The notes: generated by a model from the letters alone, not told the origin. DNA of 64,000 nt from Phytophthora sp. 'mugwort' (GCA_033558025.1 JAUCEF010000017.1:62001-126000), one strand, 5' to 3'. Shown: positions 19,014 through 29,926, counted from the stretch's first letter. Translations and numbers: made by a program.

Positions 19014-21235
19014 CTATGTATTACCAAATAGATCAACTCGCGATTTGCTAGCCTGATCCTTCGGCTTCTTCTCCACGAATGCATAGATGGATGAGCTAGA
19101 AAGTTCCGAGTGCTTACGCGACCCGCAGTGCGAGCATCGCATCTGGCCATCTCTGCAGAAGCGCGGGCGGCGATCCTGTTGTCGAGGATCCTCTACCGCA
19201 TCGTTCAAGCGCCAACGATACGGTACTTTTGGCGGATCCGCTGCTGCGACTGCCTGAGACTGATCACTCGCCTCCGCCACGTACGCTCGGCGCAGTTCGC
19301 CTTCGGATCCTGACCCCTCAGAGTCCGATCTGAACTCGGATCCGGAATCTTGATAGCGCGTACAGCACGGGGTGGTACCGTTGGTGGCGCAGGACTCGGC
19401 TTGAATCGATACTTACCGGATCCGGTCGATTTCTGCTAGCGCGACGTCGCGCGCTCTCGCGCGCGCAGCACGTCCTCCAGCAGATCCGCGTCAGCCAGGC
19501 GCAGCAGTGTGAGCTGATCCGCAAGATCGTGGTCTACCAGAGTCTCGATGAAGTGTTCCACGTGCTCGTGACGGGCCTTCGCGTCGCCATACTTGATCTT
19601 CAGCCTCGCGCCCATGCCTGCAACGTTGAGGCGGTGCAGATACTCCAGCGGTGTCTCTTCTGTGCGCTTGCGCGCGTGTTAGTATTGTCATGATAACCGA
19701 GACTTCCAATCCGCAGTACTGCGTCTGGAAGCTACTGAGAAGTCGCGAGGAACTGGTACAGGCAGCTGAGCTGATCCACACTTCGACCGCGTGGATCGGC
19801 TGAGCTGCCTGTACCAGTTCCTCGCGGTCCGGTAAGCAGATTCGCGAAGGTAAGGCATTTCTCTTCGTCTGTAGCTTGATCCCTCGTGAACGCAGACTTG
19901 ACTTTTCTGATCCACCCTCGTGCACGCTCTTCGTCATGAACCTTGACTATGAATTCCTTCAGATCCGAGATGGCCGATGTCTTGACGCGTTGAACCGTCG
20001 ACGATCCAGTCGGAACGACTGCTGCCGCTGTCGTAGCCGTACGTCTCGTGGACCCCATGTCGAGATCATCCGGATCATACTCCCAGTGCTCGGGGTGGTG
20101 ATCTTGCGATCCCACCGATTCCATGTCGATATCCTGCGACCCCGGACCTCATGGGATGGAGCCAGTCGCGAAGCCCTGGTCTCTTAACGTTCTCTCAGGA
20201 AACGTGCCATAGCCGCCTGGAAGTACGTCTCCAGACCACTCGTCGGTTCCTGGGCCGGACCGGCTGATCGGAACTGGGCTTGCGCCGGTCTCATTGGACG
20301 CGGAGCCGGGATCTTATCCGCCAGAGTGCTCGCAGAACGTGACTGCAGCATGCGGCACCGGCTGGCCCAAGCGACATCCGTCGCGGCTCCGATGAGCTGT
20401 TGGATCCGACTTCTGACGTAGCCGACGCGTACTGCGATGATCCGGTGTGGTCTCCGGCGACCTGGTGTACGCCGCCTCGATCTCGGGCGACGAGACGTAT
20501 CCGGCCTTAGCCTCGATTGTCGAGCTGTGCTCGATCTTGGTCTCGGGCGCTGCAGTCGCCGATCGCTTGCCCACGAGGGGCTTCAGCAAGTTGAAGAGCG
20601 ACGCGTTCGAGATCCGGATCGTGTCGGCATCCAACTGGAACAGGCCGTCAGCGTCGAACGCTCCTGCCGTGAGGCCGACCTCTTCCAGCATCCTTAGCAG
20701 ACCCATCGAGGCGTCCAGCTTGTTCGTGGTTGACGACGAGGCCGACACAGGTCCGGTGAGGGATTCGAGCTGCTGCAGCTGCAGGATCCGCTTCACTGGG
20801 TCCTTGCGCAGGAAGTCGTTCAGCTCCGTGCGCAGGTACGCCGACTCCAGCTTAGATCGTGACCAGGTAGAATCCAATACAGCACGATCTTCGCTAACCG
20901 AGCCTGGTGCCTCGAGTTTCTTCCGTGCGGCCTTCGTCTTCTTCATAGATGAGCCACTTAAGGCCGCTGGGGCGGTGGTGGTGGAGGAAGGGTCATTCAC
21001 TCTCGCGAACGATCCTTCGTCAGGCAGGTCCTGACTTCGCGTCAAGACCTGCGGGGGTCCCCGAAGGGACCTGGGGAGGAAAGCGAGGTTTCTCTTCCTA
21101 ATCCGTTGCCAGACCGTCCTCTCTTCCGTCGGCAGAGCTCCTCCCAGGGCTCTGTCGATCCGTGGATCTCTCTTTCAGCGATACCGTCGGTGATCCAGTC
21201 TTTGTCGGCGCTTCATTTCCCGATCCATTGCTCAT
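19014..21235 (-). pseudogene. gag polyprotein (copy 1), frameshifted
   Basis: The structural capsid gene. A start at 21235 (MSNGSGNEAPTK) gives a short first frame. The main N-terminal frame is 20314-21045 (243 aa, Ser/Thr-rich with a helical LRTELNDFLRKDPVKRILQL). Then comes the conserved capsid block ISDLKEFIVKVHDEERARGW, KVKSAFTRDQATDEEKCLTF and LLTGPARNWYRQLSRSTRSK (19700-20000), interrupted by the 36 bp foldback at 19744-19826, and QTQYCGLEVS. A zinc-knuckle remnant follows at 19014-19280 (RCSHCGSRKHSE). Several frameshifts. Confidence 0.85.
19744..19826. repeat. Near-perfect inverted repeat (foldback) inside gag, copy 1
   Basis: Arms 19744-19779 and 19791-19826 are 36 bp each with two mismatches and an 11-base loop. 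The arm is the gag coding block for the RNWYRQLSRSTRS region; its inverted copy replaces or displaces the expected next codons. Shared by copy 2. Confidence 0.9.
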
Positions 21236-21282
21236 TTGCGCATCACCTTGGGACTCACGGTGAAATCCCGCGTCGACAAGAG

Positions 21283-21300
21283 CTCCAGGCACGCGCACCA
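21283..21300 (-). other. Primer binding site (copy 1)
   Basis: Immediately inside the 5' LTR, with one base between, the minus strand reads TGGTGCGCGTGCCTGGAG, the form expected for pairing with a tRNA 3' end (CCA). This places the 5' LTR on the right and confirms the direction of the element. The tRNA species was not identified. Confidence 0.6.
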
Positions 21301-21301
21301 T

Positions 21302-22207
21302 TGTGGTGGAGTGGGTCCGCTGAAATTCAGTAGGATCCCAACTCACAGCACTGCGTCCAGACACCGACTAACGGAGGGAATACTCCGACGGCCGTGCAGT
21401 TGCTGAGTGGTTCACCTTGTGTACCGGTCGGCGGGCTGGTACTGCTCTCTCGTTGACACGAGATGCGCACTTGGTGGGCCCTTGGTGTCCTTGTGGGGAC
21501 TTGGGAGGGGGTGGATCTGCGCGGGTATTCCTGCGCGCCAGATCCTGTCTTGGTTTGTTCTTGAGCTCTTTGCGTAGACCTTGTGGATCCGTAATAGAAA
21601 TACGAGATCCGGAGTTGTTCCTTCTTGAGGTGTCCTTGCTCCTTATCGGAGTTGTCCTTGTTCCTTTACGATGCTTGCCGCCTCCAATAGTGGGATCTTG
21701 AAGGGGGGGGGGGGGGGGGGAGAAACCAAAGGGCGAGCGTGACCTGGCCAAGCTATCCAGGGGCTGCCATGTGTGCAGGAAGATCGCCAAAGTTTAGACT
21801 TGGTCTATGTATGGGTACATTAGAAATCCCCTATACAATAGTCAAGTCTGTCTTCCAGTGCAAATTTGGTTTTGATTTATACCTTAGCCTATCTACCTTC
21901 GGATCCCATCCCAACCTATCCTACGGACTACTTATAACTCAAGATCCCATTTCTGACCTATTCCTGGCCACCCGTCTCCACTATACCTCCCTTTAGCTAC
22001 GGATCTTCAACCCGGTGTGCACTAAACTGATCGGATCTAGTACTTAGACCTTACCCCACGGGACGGGTCCAGGATCCGTACCATATACAAGCCAGGCGTG
22101 TCGCATGGTCCGAATCCATCACCTTGACGCTGTTATGGCTGCTGCTGGCGACGTGGATCCTCCAGCTGCCGGTCAACTTCCATCTTACCCGGATCTGCAA
22201 TACCACA
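21302..22207 (-). repeat. 5' LTR of Chronos-like copy 1
   Basis: A 906 bp LTR with ends TGTGG and CCACA. Its outer end touches the broken integrase of element X (ETQTD) and its inner end the PBS. It contains an 18 G run at 21703-21720. Only its inner 342 bp are repeated at the other end of the element. Confidence 0.75.
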
Positions 22208-23059
22208 TCAGTCGGTCTGCGTTTCGCTTCCGACATACATAGCATGCCTACCAAGGTATCAATGACGCTTCCACAAGCCCTTGAGTTTGTGGGTGATACG
22301 CCGTGCCGAGCAGTTTCTTGATACCAGGTGTCTCGTAAAATTACTTGGCTAGTTCCGAGATAAAGTTTGATCCCCAGTCGCTTAGCTAGCGTTTAGGGAC
22401 ACTGTGCCGCGAGATAACTTCATTCACCATTAAATCCACAAACGTAATAATGTCTAGAGTAGCAACAAGGAAGGCTTTGGTCTAGTGGGAGAAACAGTCA
22501 GCGAAAATAAATATAAACTTATTCCCTCGATGAATGGTGACCAGGGGCCCAATAGCGTCGACCACAAGCAACGCGAACGTCCCGGAGAGTTCTCGAACGC
22601 GCATCATATGCATGAGGTTGTTCTTCCAGCGACAGTACCCTTTCCCACTACCGCAAGTAGAGCAAGCCCTAACGTATTGAGTTGCATCTCGTTTCCTGCC
22701 TTGCCAATATGCGTGCTTACGAACCTTTGACGATGGTTTTCGTCAGGCCTCCATGAGAGGAGAGCAAGTCACTGTGAACAGTAATGAAGAGCCGTCTCGA
22801 TGAACGGTAACGGGATCGCCCGAACGCTCAGAGTGCGGGGTCCAGCCGGGGCCCGAAGATGGTCCTTGCGCATCAGAACCCCGTTACGGATCACATAGTG
22901 AGGAGCCATCTGTAAAATCCTCACCCGAAGTTGAGGGTCGAGCGCCAGTGGCACGTCGCCCAAGAAAGCCATCATTTCGCGGATCCATGGAGTACACTTC
23001 TGCTCCTCCAGCAAGCGTTCTCGGTTGAGTCTGAACTGGTTCACAGTGAACACAAGCAC
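22208..23059 (-). pseudogene. Element X integrase, zinc-binding and core part
   Basis: The N-terminal part starts with EEQKCTPWIREMMAFLGDVP and RILQMAPHYVIRNGVLMRKD (22769-23059), followed by the HHCC zinc domain remnant (ETALHYCS), then frameshifted core pieces. Near 22207-22330 it reads LGTAYHPQTQGLVEA, the catalytic-Glu region, and LVGMLCM then ETQTD, where Chronos copy 1 interrupts. The chain resumes at 10256. Confidence 0.8.
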
Positions 23060-23489
23060 CTGGTCGCTAGGGTCATCATCGCCGAGTGTTCTTCGTCTTT
23101 TCGTTCTTCTTCTGCTCGGGATTCGGTCCTCGGGGGAGGGACATTGGAGGTAGGCTCCTCCCCGACTTCGCTCGAGCTCACCCTCTGAAAGTTCTGCTCG
23201 TCGTCGTTGCTCGGGTAGGCAGCATCCTCATCCACTTGGGAGAAAGTCCCCTCGCCGTCGACGGAGTCATTTAGGAGATCCCGGATGGTCAGGGCATTCA
23301 CCGCACATCGGTGCAGTCACGAGAAGCCATCCACATGTCCCATTGACGTACCTGGCTTGTTATAGACCTTGAATCGTAACAGCGAGAGTTTCATGGCCCA
23401 ACGGGCCAGCTTAGCGTTGCTGTTACGGTTCTCAGCATTAAAGACCCAGGTCACGGCTTTGTGGCCCGTGTACAAGTCGAACTCTTGCC

Positions 23490-24773
23490 GATCCAAGTAG
23501 CACCAGAACTACCTAGTGGCCCACACAATGTCCCAGCATACGATTTCCGACGAACCATCCTCCTTATGAATCCAGTTCTCCTCGGATCCAACTAGAAGCT
23601 TCCTAGCGTAGGCCACGATACGGTCTCTACCGTCTACCCTTTGCATGAGGCACGCTCCGACAATCAGCTTTGCAGAGGCCACGTATAGTTTGAACCGTTT
23701 TGAGAAATCGGGGTACATGAGAATGGGATGCTCCACTAATCGTCGCTTGAGCTGTAAGAAGGCAGCCTCACAATCAGCATTTTTTTAAAAGAACGGCATC
23801 CTCTTCACTTTTAGTCGCTCGATGGGTGCAGAGATGGCAGCGCACCCTAGGATATATCTCCTAGAATAGCTCGTGAGTCCCAGAATGCTCGTATCGTGTG
23901 AAGCTCATGTGGTCGGAGTACGTTAACAGCAGCCTTTACCTTCTCCGGGTTAAGCAGGATTCCTGACGGCGTCACGATGTGTCCCAGGAAAGCTACTTGC
24001 TCCCGACCCCACCGACACTTCTTCATTTTCAGTTTGAACCCGGTGTTCTTGAAACGCTGCAACACCTGTTTCAACCGTACCAGATGAGTAGGAAAGTCTT
24101 TGCTGAATACCACACAGTCGGTTAAGTACACCAGACAAGTCTGCCATTTCAAATCCACAAGTACGTTTTCCATCAACCTCTCCACGGCTAGTTCGGCGTT
24201 ACACAGACCAAATGGCATTATTAGTCACGCGAAGAGTCCATATTTGCAAGTGAACGCTGTCTTCCCCACGCTATCCTCAGCCATAGGAACTTTCTAGTAG
24301 CCAGAAGCAATTTTCATGGTCGAGCATAGTTTAGCGTTCCCCAACACATCCAAAATGTCGTCAATGAGGGGCATAGGGTATCAATATTTGATCGTCACGG
24401 CGTTCAGACGACGGTAGTCGATACAAAAACGTATACCGCCGTCTGGTTTCCTGATCATAAGAACAGGGCTGGACCACGGACTAGTCGACGGTCGGATGTG
24501 GCCCAGCTCAAGATATTGTTGGATTTCAGCCTCCATCACGTCACATTCCGTCTTGGACGATCGGTAATTTCGTTGTTTAATAGGCGGCTGGGTTCGAGTG
24601 TCAATAGAGAACTTCAACAAGTCCGTTCGCCAAGGGGTCTTGGACGTCTCGACAAACAGGTCGTGGAACGACTCAAGAACGCCCCACATGAGTTCCTGCT
24701 GTGCGTTTCCCAGCTTCGATCCCTCGAAGTCAATGACGGTCCCTTCTAGGCGGGAAGGTTCCGGCACAGACAT
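23490..24773 (-). pseudogene. Element X reverse transcriptase and RNase H
   Basis: RT starts in the 24381-24773 frame: [60 protein letters not shown]. The palm continues at 23847-24218 (MPFGLCNAELAVERLMENVL). The catalytic box reads VYLTDCVVFS, so the first Asp of YLDD is Thr and polymerase activity would be lost. The thumb reads QVAFLGHIVTPSGILLNPEK. RNase H follows (YPDFSKRFKLYVASAKLIVG, SSEIVCWDIVWATR). Frames change several times. Confidence 0.85.
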
Positions 24774-24809
24774 CGCATCCTAGGCGTAACCGTGATCCTC
24801 GGGATTGTG

Positions 24810-25570
24810 TCAAAAGACCGGGTTGATCTGGGCAGAATCCACCGGTACCGAGGTCGTCTTAACTTCCTTGGCAGTCTCCACGTGGCAGAACGCGGTTTTG
24901 GGAACCCCCTTAGCGGAGGTCACCACGGTCCATTTTCGGATTACAACATCCTCAGTCGAAGCGTTACACACTCCCACGATGGGTCTTCCTGCTTGGATGC
25001 AACACAGCGTTCCCGCCACCTTCTTGTCCCACCGAGGTTGGGCACGCCTTCGAAAAGCACTGTCGTCTCTCCAGCGGTTTCTCCTTGGGCGTTGGTACTA
25101 CCAAAGTTTGCCCGCCAGGGCGTAACCGAACGATAGAGCTCATTCGCGAGACATACATTTATTCCACTACGGGCGATCCAAGGATAATACCTCGCCAGCG
25201 TCTTTTAACGACACTGTATTCTAGTCGAGATCGACCACCGCCCGGAACGCTTTGAGAGTATCCGTCCCATGATGGCACCTACATGCACACGGTCGACAAC
25301 GACAAACGGTCTCAACTTCTCCAGCGTACCCTGCTCTATGGGGAGGTCGATGACGTCCTTAATGTCGAGTTGTTGACCGGAGAAGCTGTTCAGACCACGA
25401 GGGTAGGGGCTTAATTCCTCCTGGGACCGTCCAATTCGTTAGAGGGCTCTAGGGTCAACTAGACTGGCCACGGCTCCAGTGTCGATCAACATCTCGGTGG
25501 GGAGGCAGTTGATGCGGCCTATCGATAGCGCTTCGACACCTCCCACGGATCCGATCACTCTTTTCCCATC
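24810..25570 (-). pseudogene. Element X protease and protease-RT spacer
   Basis: The minus strand near 25430-25500 reads MLIDTGAVASLVDPRAL, the retropepsin active-site motif D-T-G. After a shift it continues LDIKDVIDLPIEQGTLEKLR and VHVGAIMGRIL. The spacer at 24810-25158 includes LCCIQAGRPIVGVCNASTED and the KEVKTTSVPVDSAQINPVF segment. Broken by stops. Confidence 0.7.
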
Positions 25571-27461
25571 AGGAACCAAAAGTTATTCTTTGTCGTCGGA
25601 GTATCGAGCCTCATTCGGGAGAGGGCGGAGCCCAAATTTCCTTCTTCGTCTCAGGCCCTTGGCGTTGTGGACGACGTATACGTGTTATTCAAGTCACCCT
25701 TCGACACAGGGTCGGTTCATAATCCGGTCAGGCTTCGGAGTGGGTTTTGACGATCCCGCTTTCGGCTTACTTTCGAAACCGTACCGTTCCTAAATAGGCC
25801 GAGCAGCGTACTTCCTTACGAAGGAGGACATAGTATCTGTTTCGGGAGGTGCCTCTCGAGTGGAGCCATCTGAGAACATCCGTTCCAAATCTGATAAGCT
25901 GAGGCGGCGTGTTTCTGTCGTCGTCGAAAATCTGATTCATGGATTAGACGCGACTCGTCGACAACATGTCATCAGACACACTGAAGAAACATATGCCGAC
26001 AGATCGGCGCTAATAAGGGTCAAGATGGAAGCGCGCGGATGCCAGGGCAGCGAACTCCAGGGGCATACCGACCATCTCCTCAGTACGCCCGTCGGAGCCG
26101 GCAGGACCCACGGCAATGCTCTACTCCACGATCCTCGCATCGACGTCGGCAGACTTATCAGCTTGTTTCGGGTCCTGGCTTGCAGGATTTCGTCGACGAC
26201 GGGGTCCACTCCTCCACCTGCGTCGCGGTCATCAGAGGCTCCTTTGCCTTCGGCAGTGACCAGGGAGATCGTTCCCGGTTGGTACTCCGACTCGCGGATT
26301 TTAGGGTTAGCACGCTTGGCTTCCTCGGATGCGGCCAGTGTCTCTTTGAACTAATTCAACCAGTACTCGGGAGAAGACAGCTCCCCAGGTGATGACTCTC
26401 TCGTCCTAGCTAGCGTCTCCATGGGGATGGCGAGAAGCGTACTCGTCTCCTCGAGTGTCAATTCTCTCTGTTGGCTATCGTTCCGCTCCATATGTCTTTC
26501 CGTTCGACTTCCCTAGAGGGTACAGCCGCTCTTCAAGCTCCTTATAGTACTCTCATTCTCGTCAGACACCCCGGTAGCGATCTCATCGGCTAGGTCATCC
26601 AGCTATTCAGGTGAGAAAAGTCGATTGTAGCGAGGAGGTGAATCATCTTCCGCACCCCCTCCGAGTCAATGTCGTCTTTCGTAGGGTGTCGCCAACTCGT
26701 CCAGACACGAGGACGCCCTGATTGCCAAGGCAGAACATTTCCAATGTGTTCTGCCTTGGCAATCAGTGCGTCCTCAAACAGCGCATTCATACCATCGTTT
26801 TCGCGAGCGTCAGTTGTGCCTTCCTTCATCCGTCCGTCATGGCTTATCTCGCCCACTTCATCATCACACCCGTTTCCCAAGGGTGGAAGTCTCGGAGTCT
26901 CCGCGACAATCGGGGGCCCGGGTTTCGGCTCCATAATGGCACCTTCACGGACATGATTGTCCTTTTTCTCCTCATAGGGCTTCTCCGTTCTGCTAAAGTC
27001 CACATAGATGGTCTCTTCTTCAGCAAGGGTCCCTTATAGAGCCCATAGTAGTGGTCACACACCTCATTCGTGCATTCCTCAGAGTCGCAACTACTCACAG
27101 CGTAGTCCTCATTCAGGTCACTCTTGACTTCGGTGGTCAGGTCACTCGTGACTCTCGCCAGTCCGACGCCACTTCTCGTAGCGTCCTCGTCATGGTGTTC
27201 CGATCCTCTCGCTTCCACAGCGTAGGGTCTTACATTGTAGGGTTCCGTGGTCTCCGCCTCCACAGCGCAGGAATTATCTCCGTTTAGTGTCACGGTCGTT
27301 GCAGCGCCGTCCGCCAGCGTGTCGTCCCGTAAATCAACTCGCTTCTCCCTAAGCGTCGGTCTTCTTGTCTTTATTTCTCGTGCAGCAAATTCCATCGTTT
27401 CTAACCGGCTGCGTTCGTGAACGCTTCCAAACGCTCCGGTTGTCTCAGTCGCAGTGTCCAT
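25571..27461 (-). pseudogene. Element X acidic gag-pol linker
   Basis: Two long minus frames (26844-27461 and 26590-27003) encode an Asp/Glu/Thr-rich, low-complexity protein (for example EERTNEV-like acidic stretches, CDSEECTNEVCDHYYGLYKG, then EEKKDNHVREGAIMEPKPGP). They sit between zinc knuckles and protease, where oomycete Gypsy elements carry a variable linker. No catalytic motif. A 28 bp foldback lies at 26710-26774. The region 25571-26580 is shifted and poorly readable. Confidence 0.55.
26710..26774. repeat. Near-perfect inverted repeat in element X linker
   Basis: Arms 26710-26737 and 26747-26774 (28 bp, one mismatch) around a 9-base spacer that itself can pair further. The sequence of the arm is coding for the LIAKAEH block on the minus strand. 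Confidence 0.9.
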
Positions 27462-27479
27462 ACACTTTCACCTCCCCCT

Positions 27480-29651
27480 TCATCCTGCCCCCATCATTGT
27501 TGGGACGGGCCCTGCCCTTGCGTCGCACCTGTCGTCGAAGCTCCTTGCGAGACCAGACGAGTGATGGCAGCTCTTGTAGGACATTGAGCGACCGCGTGGG
27601 CGTGTTTCTCCACAGAAGAAACATGTTCTTTGACCTTGGGGGCGTACAGCCGTCCCGATTTTGGCGATCACCTCACCGTTCCTTGCCAGCGGTTGCGAGC
27701 GTGGAAGTGCATATTCTACCGAGACATGACCGCGGATGTGGCAGTTCCCGCATGTCGCATTTAGGCGGCGGCACGAGAAACGGCTACAACCCAAGACGTG
27801 ACAGCGTCCACACACGTTTTGCCGTTCTTGTGTGTATAAGTAGGTTCCTTGACGGATTCTTTCCGTTGGAAGGAACATAAGCGTTCGATCGGAACGTAGC
27901 AAGCATGACTGGGAGCGCTCCCGTTTCCGACGTATAAGTGTTGGCTCAGAACGTAGCAAACGTTCCCAGTCACGTTTGCTACGTTTTGAGCCAACGCTTG
28001 GTCTTCTAGCGTTTTGTACGTCGCGGTGGCGAACGCTTCGGAGACAGGCGAGCGAGGCGGGTGAGACGGTCGCGGCTGCTGCTCCATCAACAAGTTTTGC
28101 GTTTGCTGCATCATTTCCATTAACTCCGCCATTAAAGCGTATTCCGAATTGGATTTTTTAGCAGATCACTCGTCGAAGTCAGTGTCATCTTTACAGGAAA
28201 TGCATGTTCTTGTATGACGCTACAGCCTATGGGATTGAGTTCGTCATGGTAGTGTAGAGAGCAGCCTTTCATTCCTTGTTCGTTACCCCTGCCAGGAAAA
28301 ACTGGTAGCGCATTTGAAGATCGTAGCTGAGCAGCATCACGGAGGCTGGACACTAGGTCACCCCACACTTCGGCCGACATTCCCTTGGAACGCTTTATGG
28401 ACTTCAAGCGTTCTACCATCTGCTGGGGCGTCTGGTATACAAACTGGTTATGGAATCGAGTTCGCGGAGTCTCGAAGTCGTTGATCTGTGAGTACGTCTA
28501 CCACTCCTCGCCGGTCTTGTCTTCAAACACTAGCGGAACGCACTCAGATGCAAGGTCTCGTCCAGACCATAAGTAGCTCTCTCGAAAGCGCTCCAGAACG
28601 GCCGAGCCTTTCCACGCTGCCCCGTCCGAATAGAACGGCTGAATCATCCTGACAGCGTTCTTAATCCGCAAAGGCATTCCTCCAAACGAAGCCGTTGGGC
28701 GGAGGAGCCGACGCTTGAACCTCCACTCTCAGAGGCGGATGTATGTCTCTGAGGAAGGTTACCGTGCTGCGAAGTCGTAGCCGCCGTAGCGCCCGGTGAA
28801 GTGGCCACCCCGGAGTATGGTACTGCCAAGTACCTGTTCCGGCGTCCCATACCGGAGACAAGGCTGCCATTTCGCCTTGTGGTTGCACGTACGGGCTAGT
28901 GAACCCAAAGATCGACAATCCGAGCGTAGCACCAAGAGTGTAGCCTCATACGAGGGTGTAGCCGTGCTTAGCAGGCCCCGGCGTAGCAGGTACGCCTACC
29001 GTCGGGGTCGGGCGGCGGGTTCAGTCTGTACCACACTGGCAGAGATTGTTGGGGCGTCGTCACCATGTAGGGGGATGTTGTTACGAGGGCCACGAGCTTC
29101 CATTACCAGGGAACCCCTATTCCCCAGCTGCACCGTACCCTGAGTGCGTTCCAGCAGTACAGCTTAGCGGAAGCACGTCAGTGGCCGGTTCTGACGAAGG
29201 CGTCGGAAGTTGAGTGTTCCTGTTTGCGCCGTAGTCTGTGCAGACGTCCCTTGAGCGCCACTTGAAGTGTCCGTGGGAGGAGTAGGCCCTGCCATACCTC
29301 TACGCTCGCCTTCGGAGTGCGCTCCCGTTATTGCTCGTGGCACGGCCGACCGTACCGTGTTCAACCCAGCCGAAGTAACAGGATGATCCGTGCATGGTTC
29401 GTCGGTGGAGCCGTAGGAGCGCCTGGCCTGACCATACCGGGACCCGCGGACCCTTCACTCTGCCAAGCGCCTCTTGAGCTGGGAGGGTTCTCTTGATCTT
29501 GAGCAGTAGATCTCGTTCCTCTTACTTCCTCCGCGTCGATCACCTCGCTGATGGCGTCGTTGTACTTAGCTTCAGCTTCCACTCCTTGGCCTTCGGTAGA
29601 TATCACGCTCCCGATTGTCGGGTCTTCTTCTCTTGCGGGCGAGCGTTTCAC
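27480..29651 (-). pseudogene. Element X gag and zinc knuckles
   Basis: The N-terminal part (29164-29651) is Ser/Pro/Gln-rich. The capsid part includes PFYSDGAAWKGSAVLERFRE-like helices around 28560-28640 and VERLKSIKRSKGMSAEVWGD, LVSSLRDAAQLRSSNALPVF (28132-28419). The C-terminal part (27480-27959) carries two cysteine clusters, CGRCHVLGCSRFSC and CGNCHIRGH, which look like decayed CCHC zinc knuckles for RNA binding. A 28 bp foldback lies at 27936-27999. Stops and shifts throughout. Confidence 0.7.
27936..27999. repeat. Near-perfect inverted repeat in element X gag
   Basis: Arms 27936-27963 and 27972-27999 (28 bp, two mismatches) with an 8-base loop TCCCAGTC. The arm codes for the ALAQNVANVT block of gag on the minus strand. 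Confidence 0.9.
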
Positions 29652-29926
29652 AGGGCGACGTCGCGGGGTCTACTGATCACTGGAACCGTTCCAGCTGGTT
29701 ACGATGCCCGAAGTTCCAGCACGCTAGTAGATCTTCCTTTATGGCCCGTTCCGTCGAGCAGTAAGCGTCGAGAATAGAGGTTGACCGTCCAAGATAACCG
29801 TTCTTGGGTCGAACCTTCCACTACACGAGCCTGCACTTGACCATCTAAGTAGCACACCACACGGACGTTCTTCACCACATTCCCGAGTCTTCTCACCACA
29901 ACCAAACGAGTCCTTCTCCAGCAGGC

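Larger units (their letters stand above)
10257..22207 (-). mobile_element. Chronos-like Ty3/Gypsy element, copy 1
   Basis: An 11.95 kb minus-strand element inserted in the integrase gene of element X. Order on the coding strand: 5' LTR (22207-21302), PBS, gag with a zinc-knuckle remnant, protease, long linker, RT with YLDD, RNase H, a second plant/archaeal-type RNase H, integrase, chromodomain, then an antisense ORF and a shortened 3' LTR. The combination of dual RNase H and chromodomain matches what I recall of the oomycete Chronos group. Ends are TGTGG and CCACA. No clean target duplication is visible. It is broken by frameshifts. Copy 2 at 40016-51976 is about 99.7% identical in the interior. 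Confidence 0.85.

Noticed and set aside
20447..21034. 195 aa plus-strand frame opposite gag
   Set aside because: Exact antisense of the 243 aa gag frame; composition (Ser/Arg/Val) fits a shadow, and both copies have it only because gag is conserved.
10257..22207. The idea that copy 1 and copy 2 are a tandem or inverted segmental duplication including flanks
   Set aside because: The flanks differ completely and belong to two different Gypsy elements, each of whose reading frame resumes across the insertion; homology stops within a few bases of TGTGG and CCACA.
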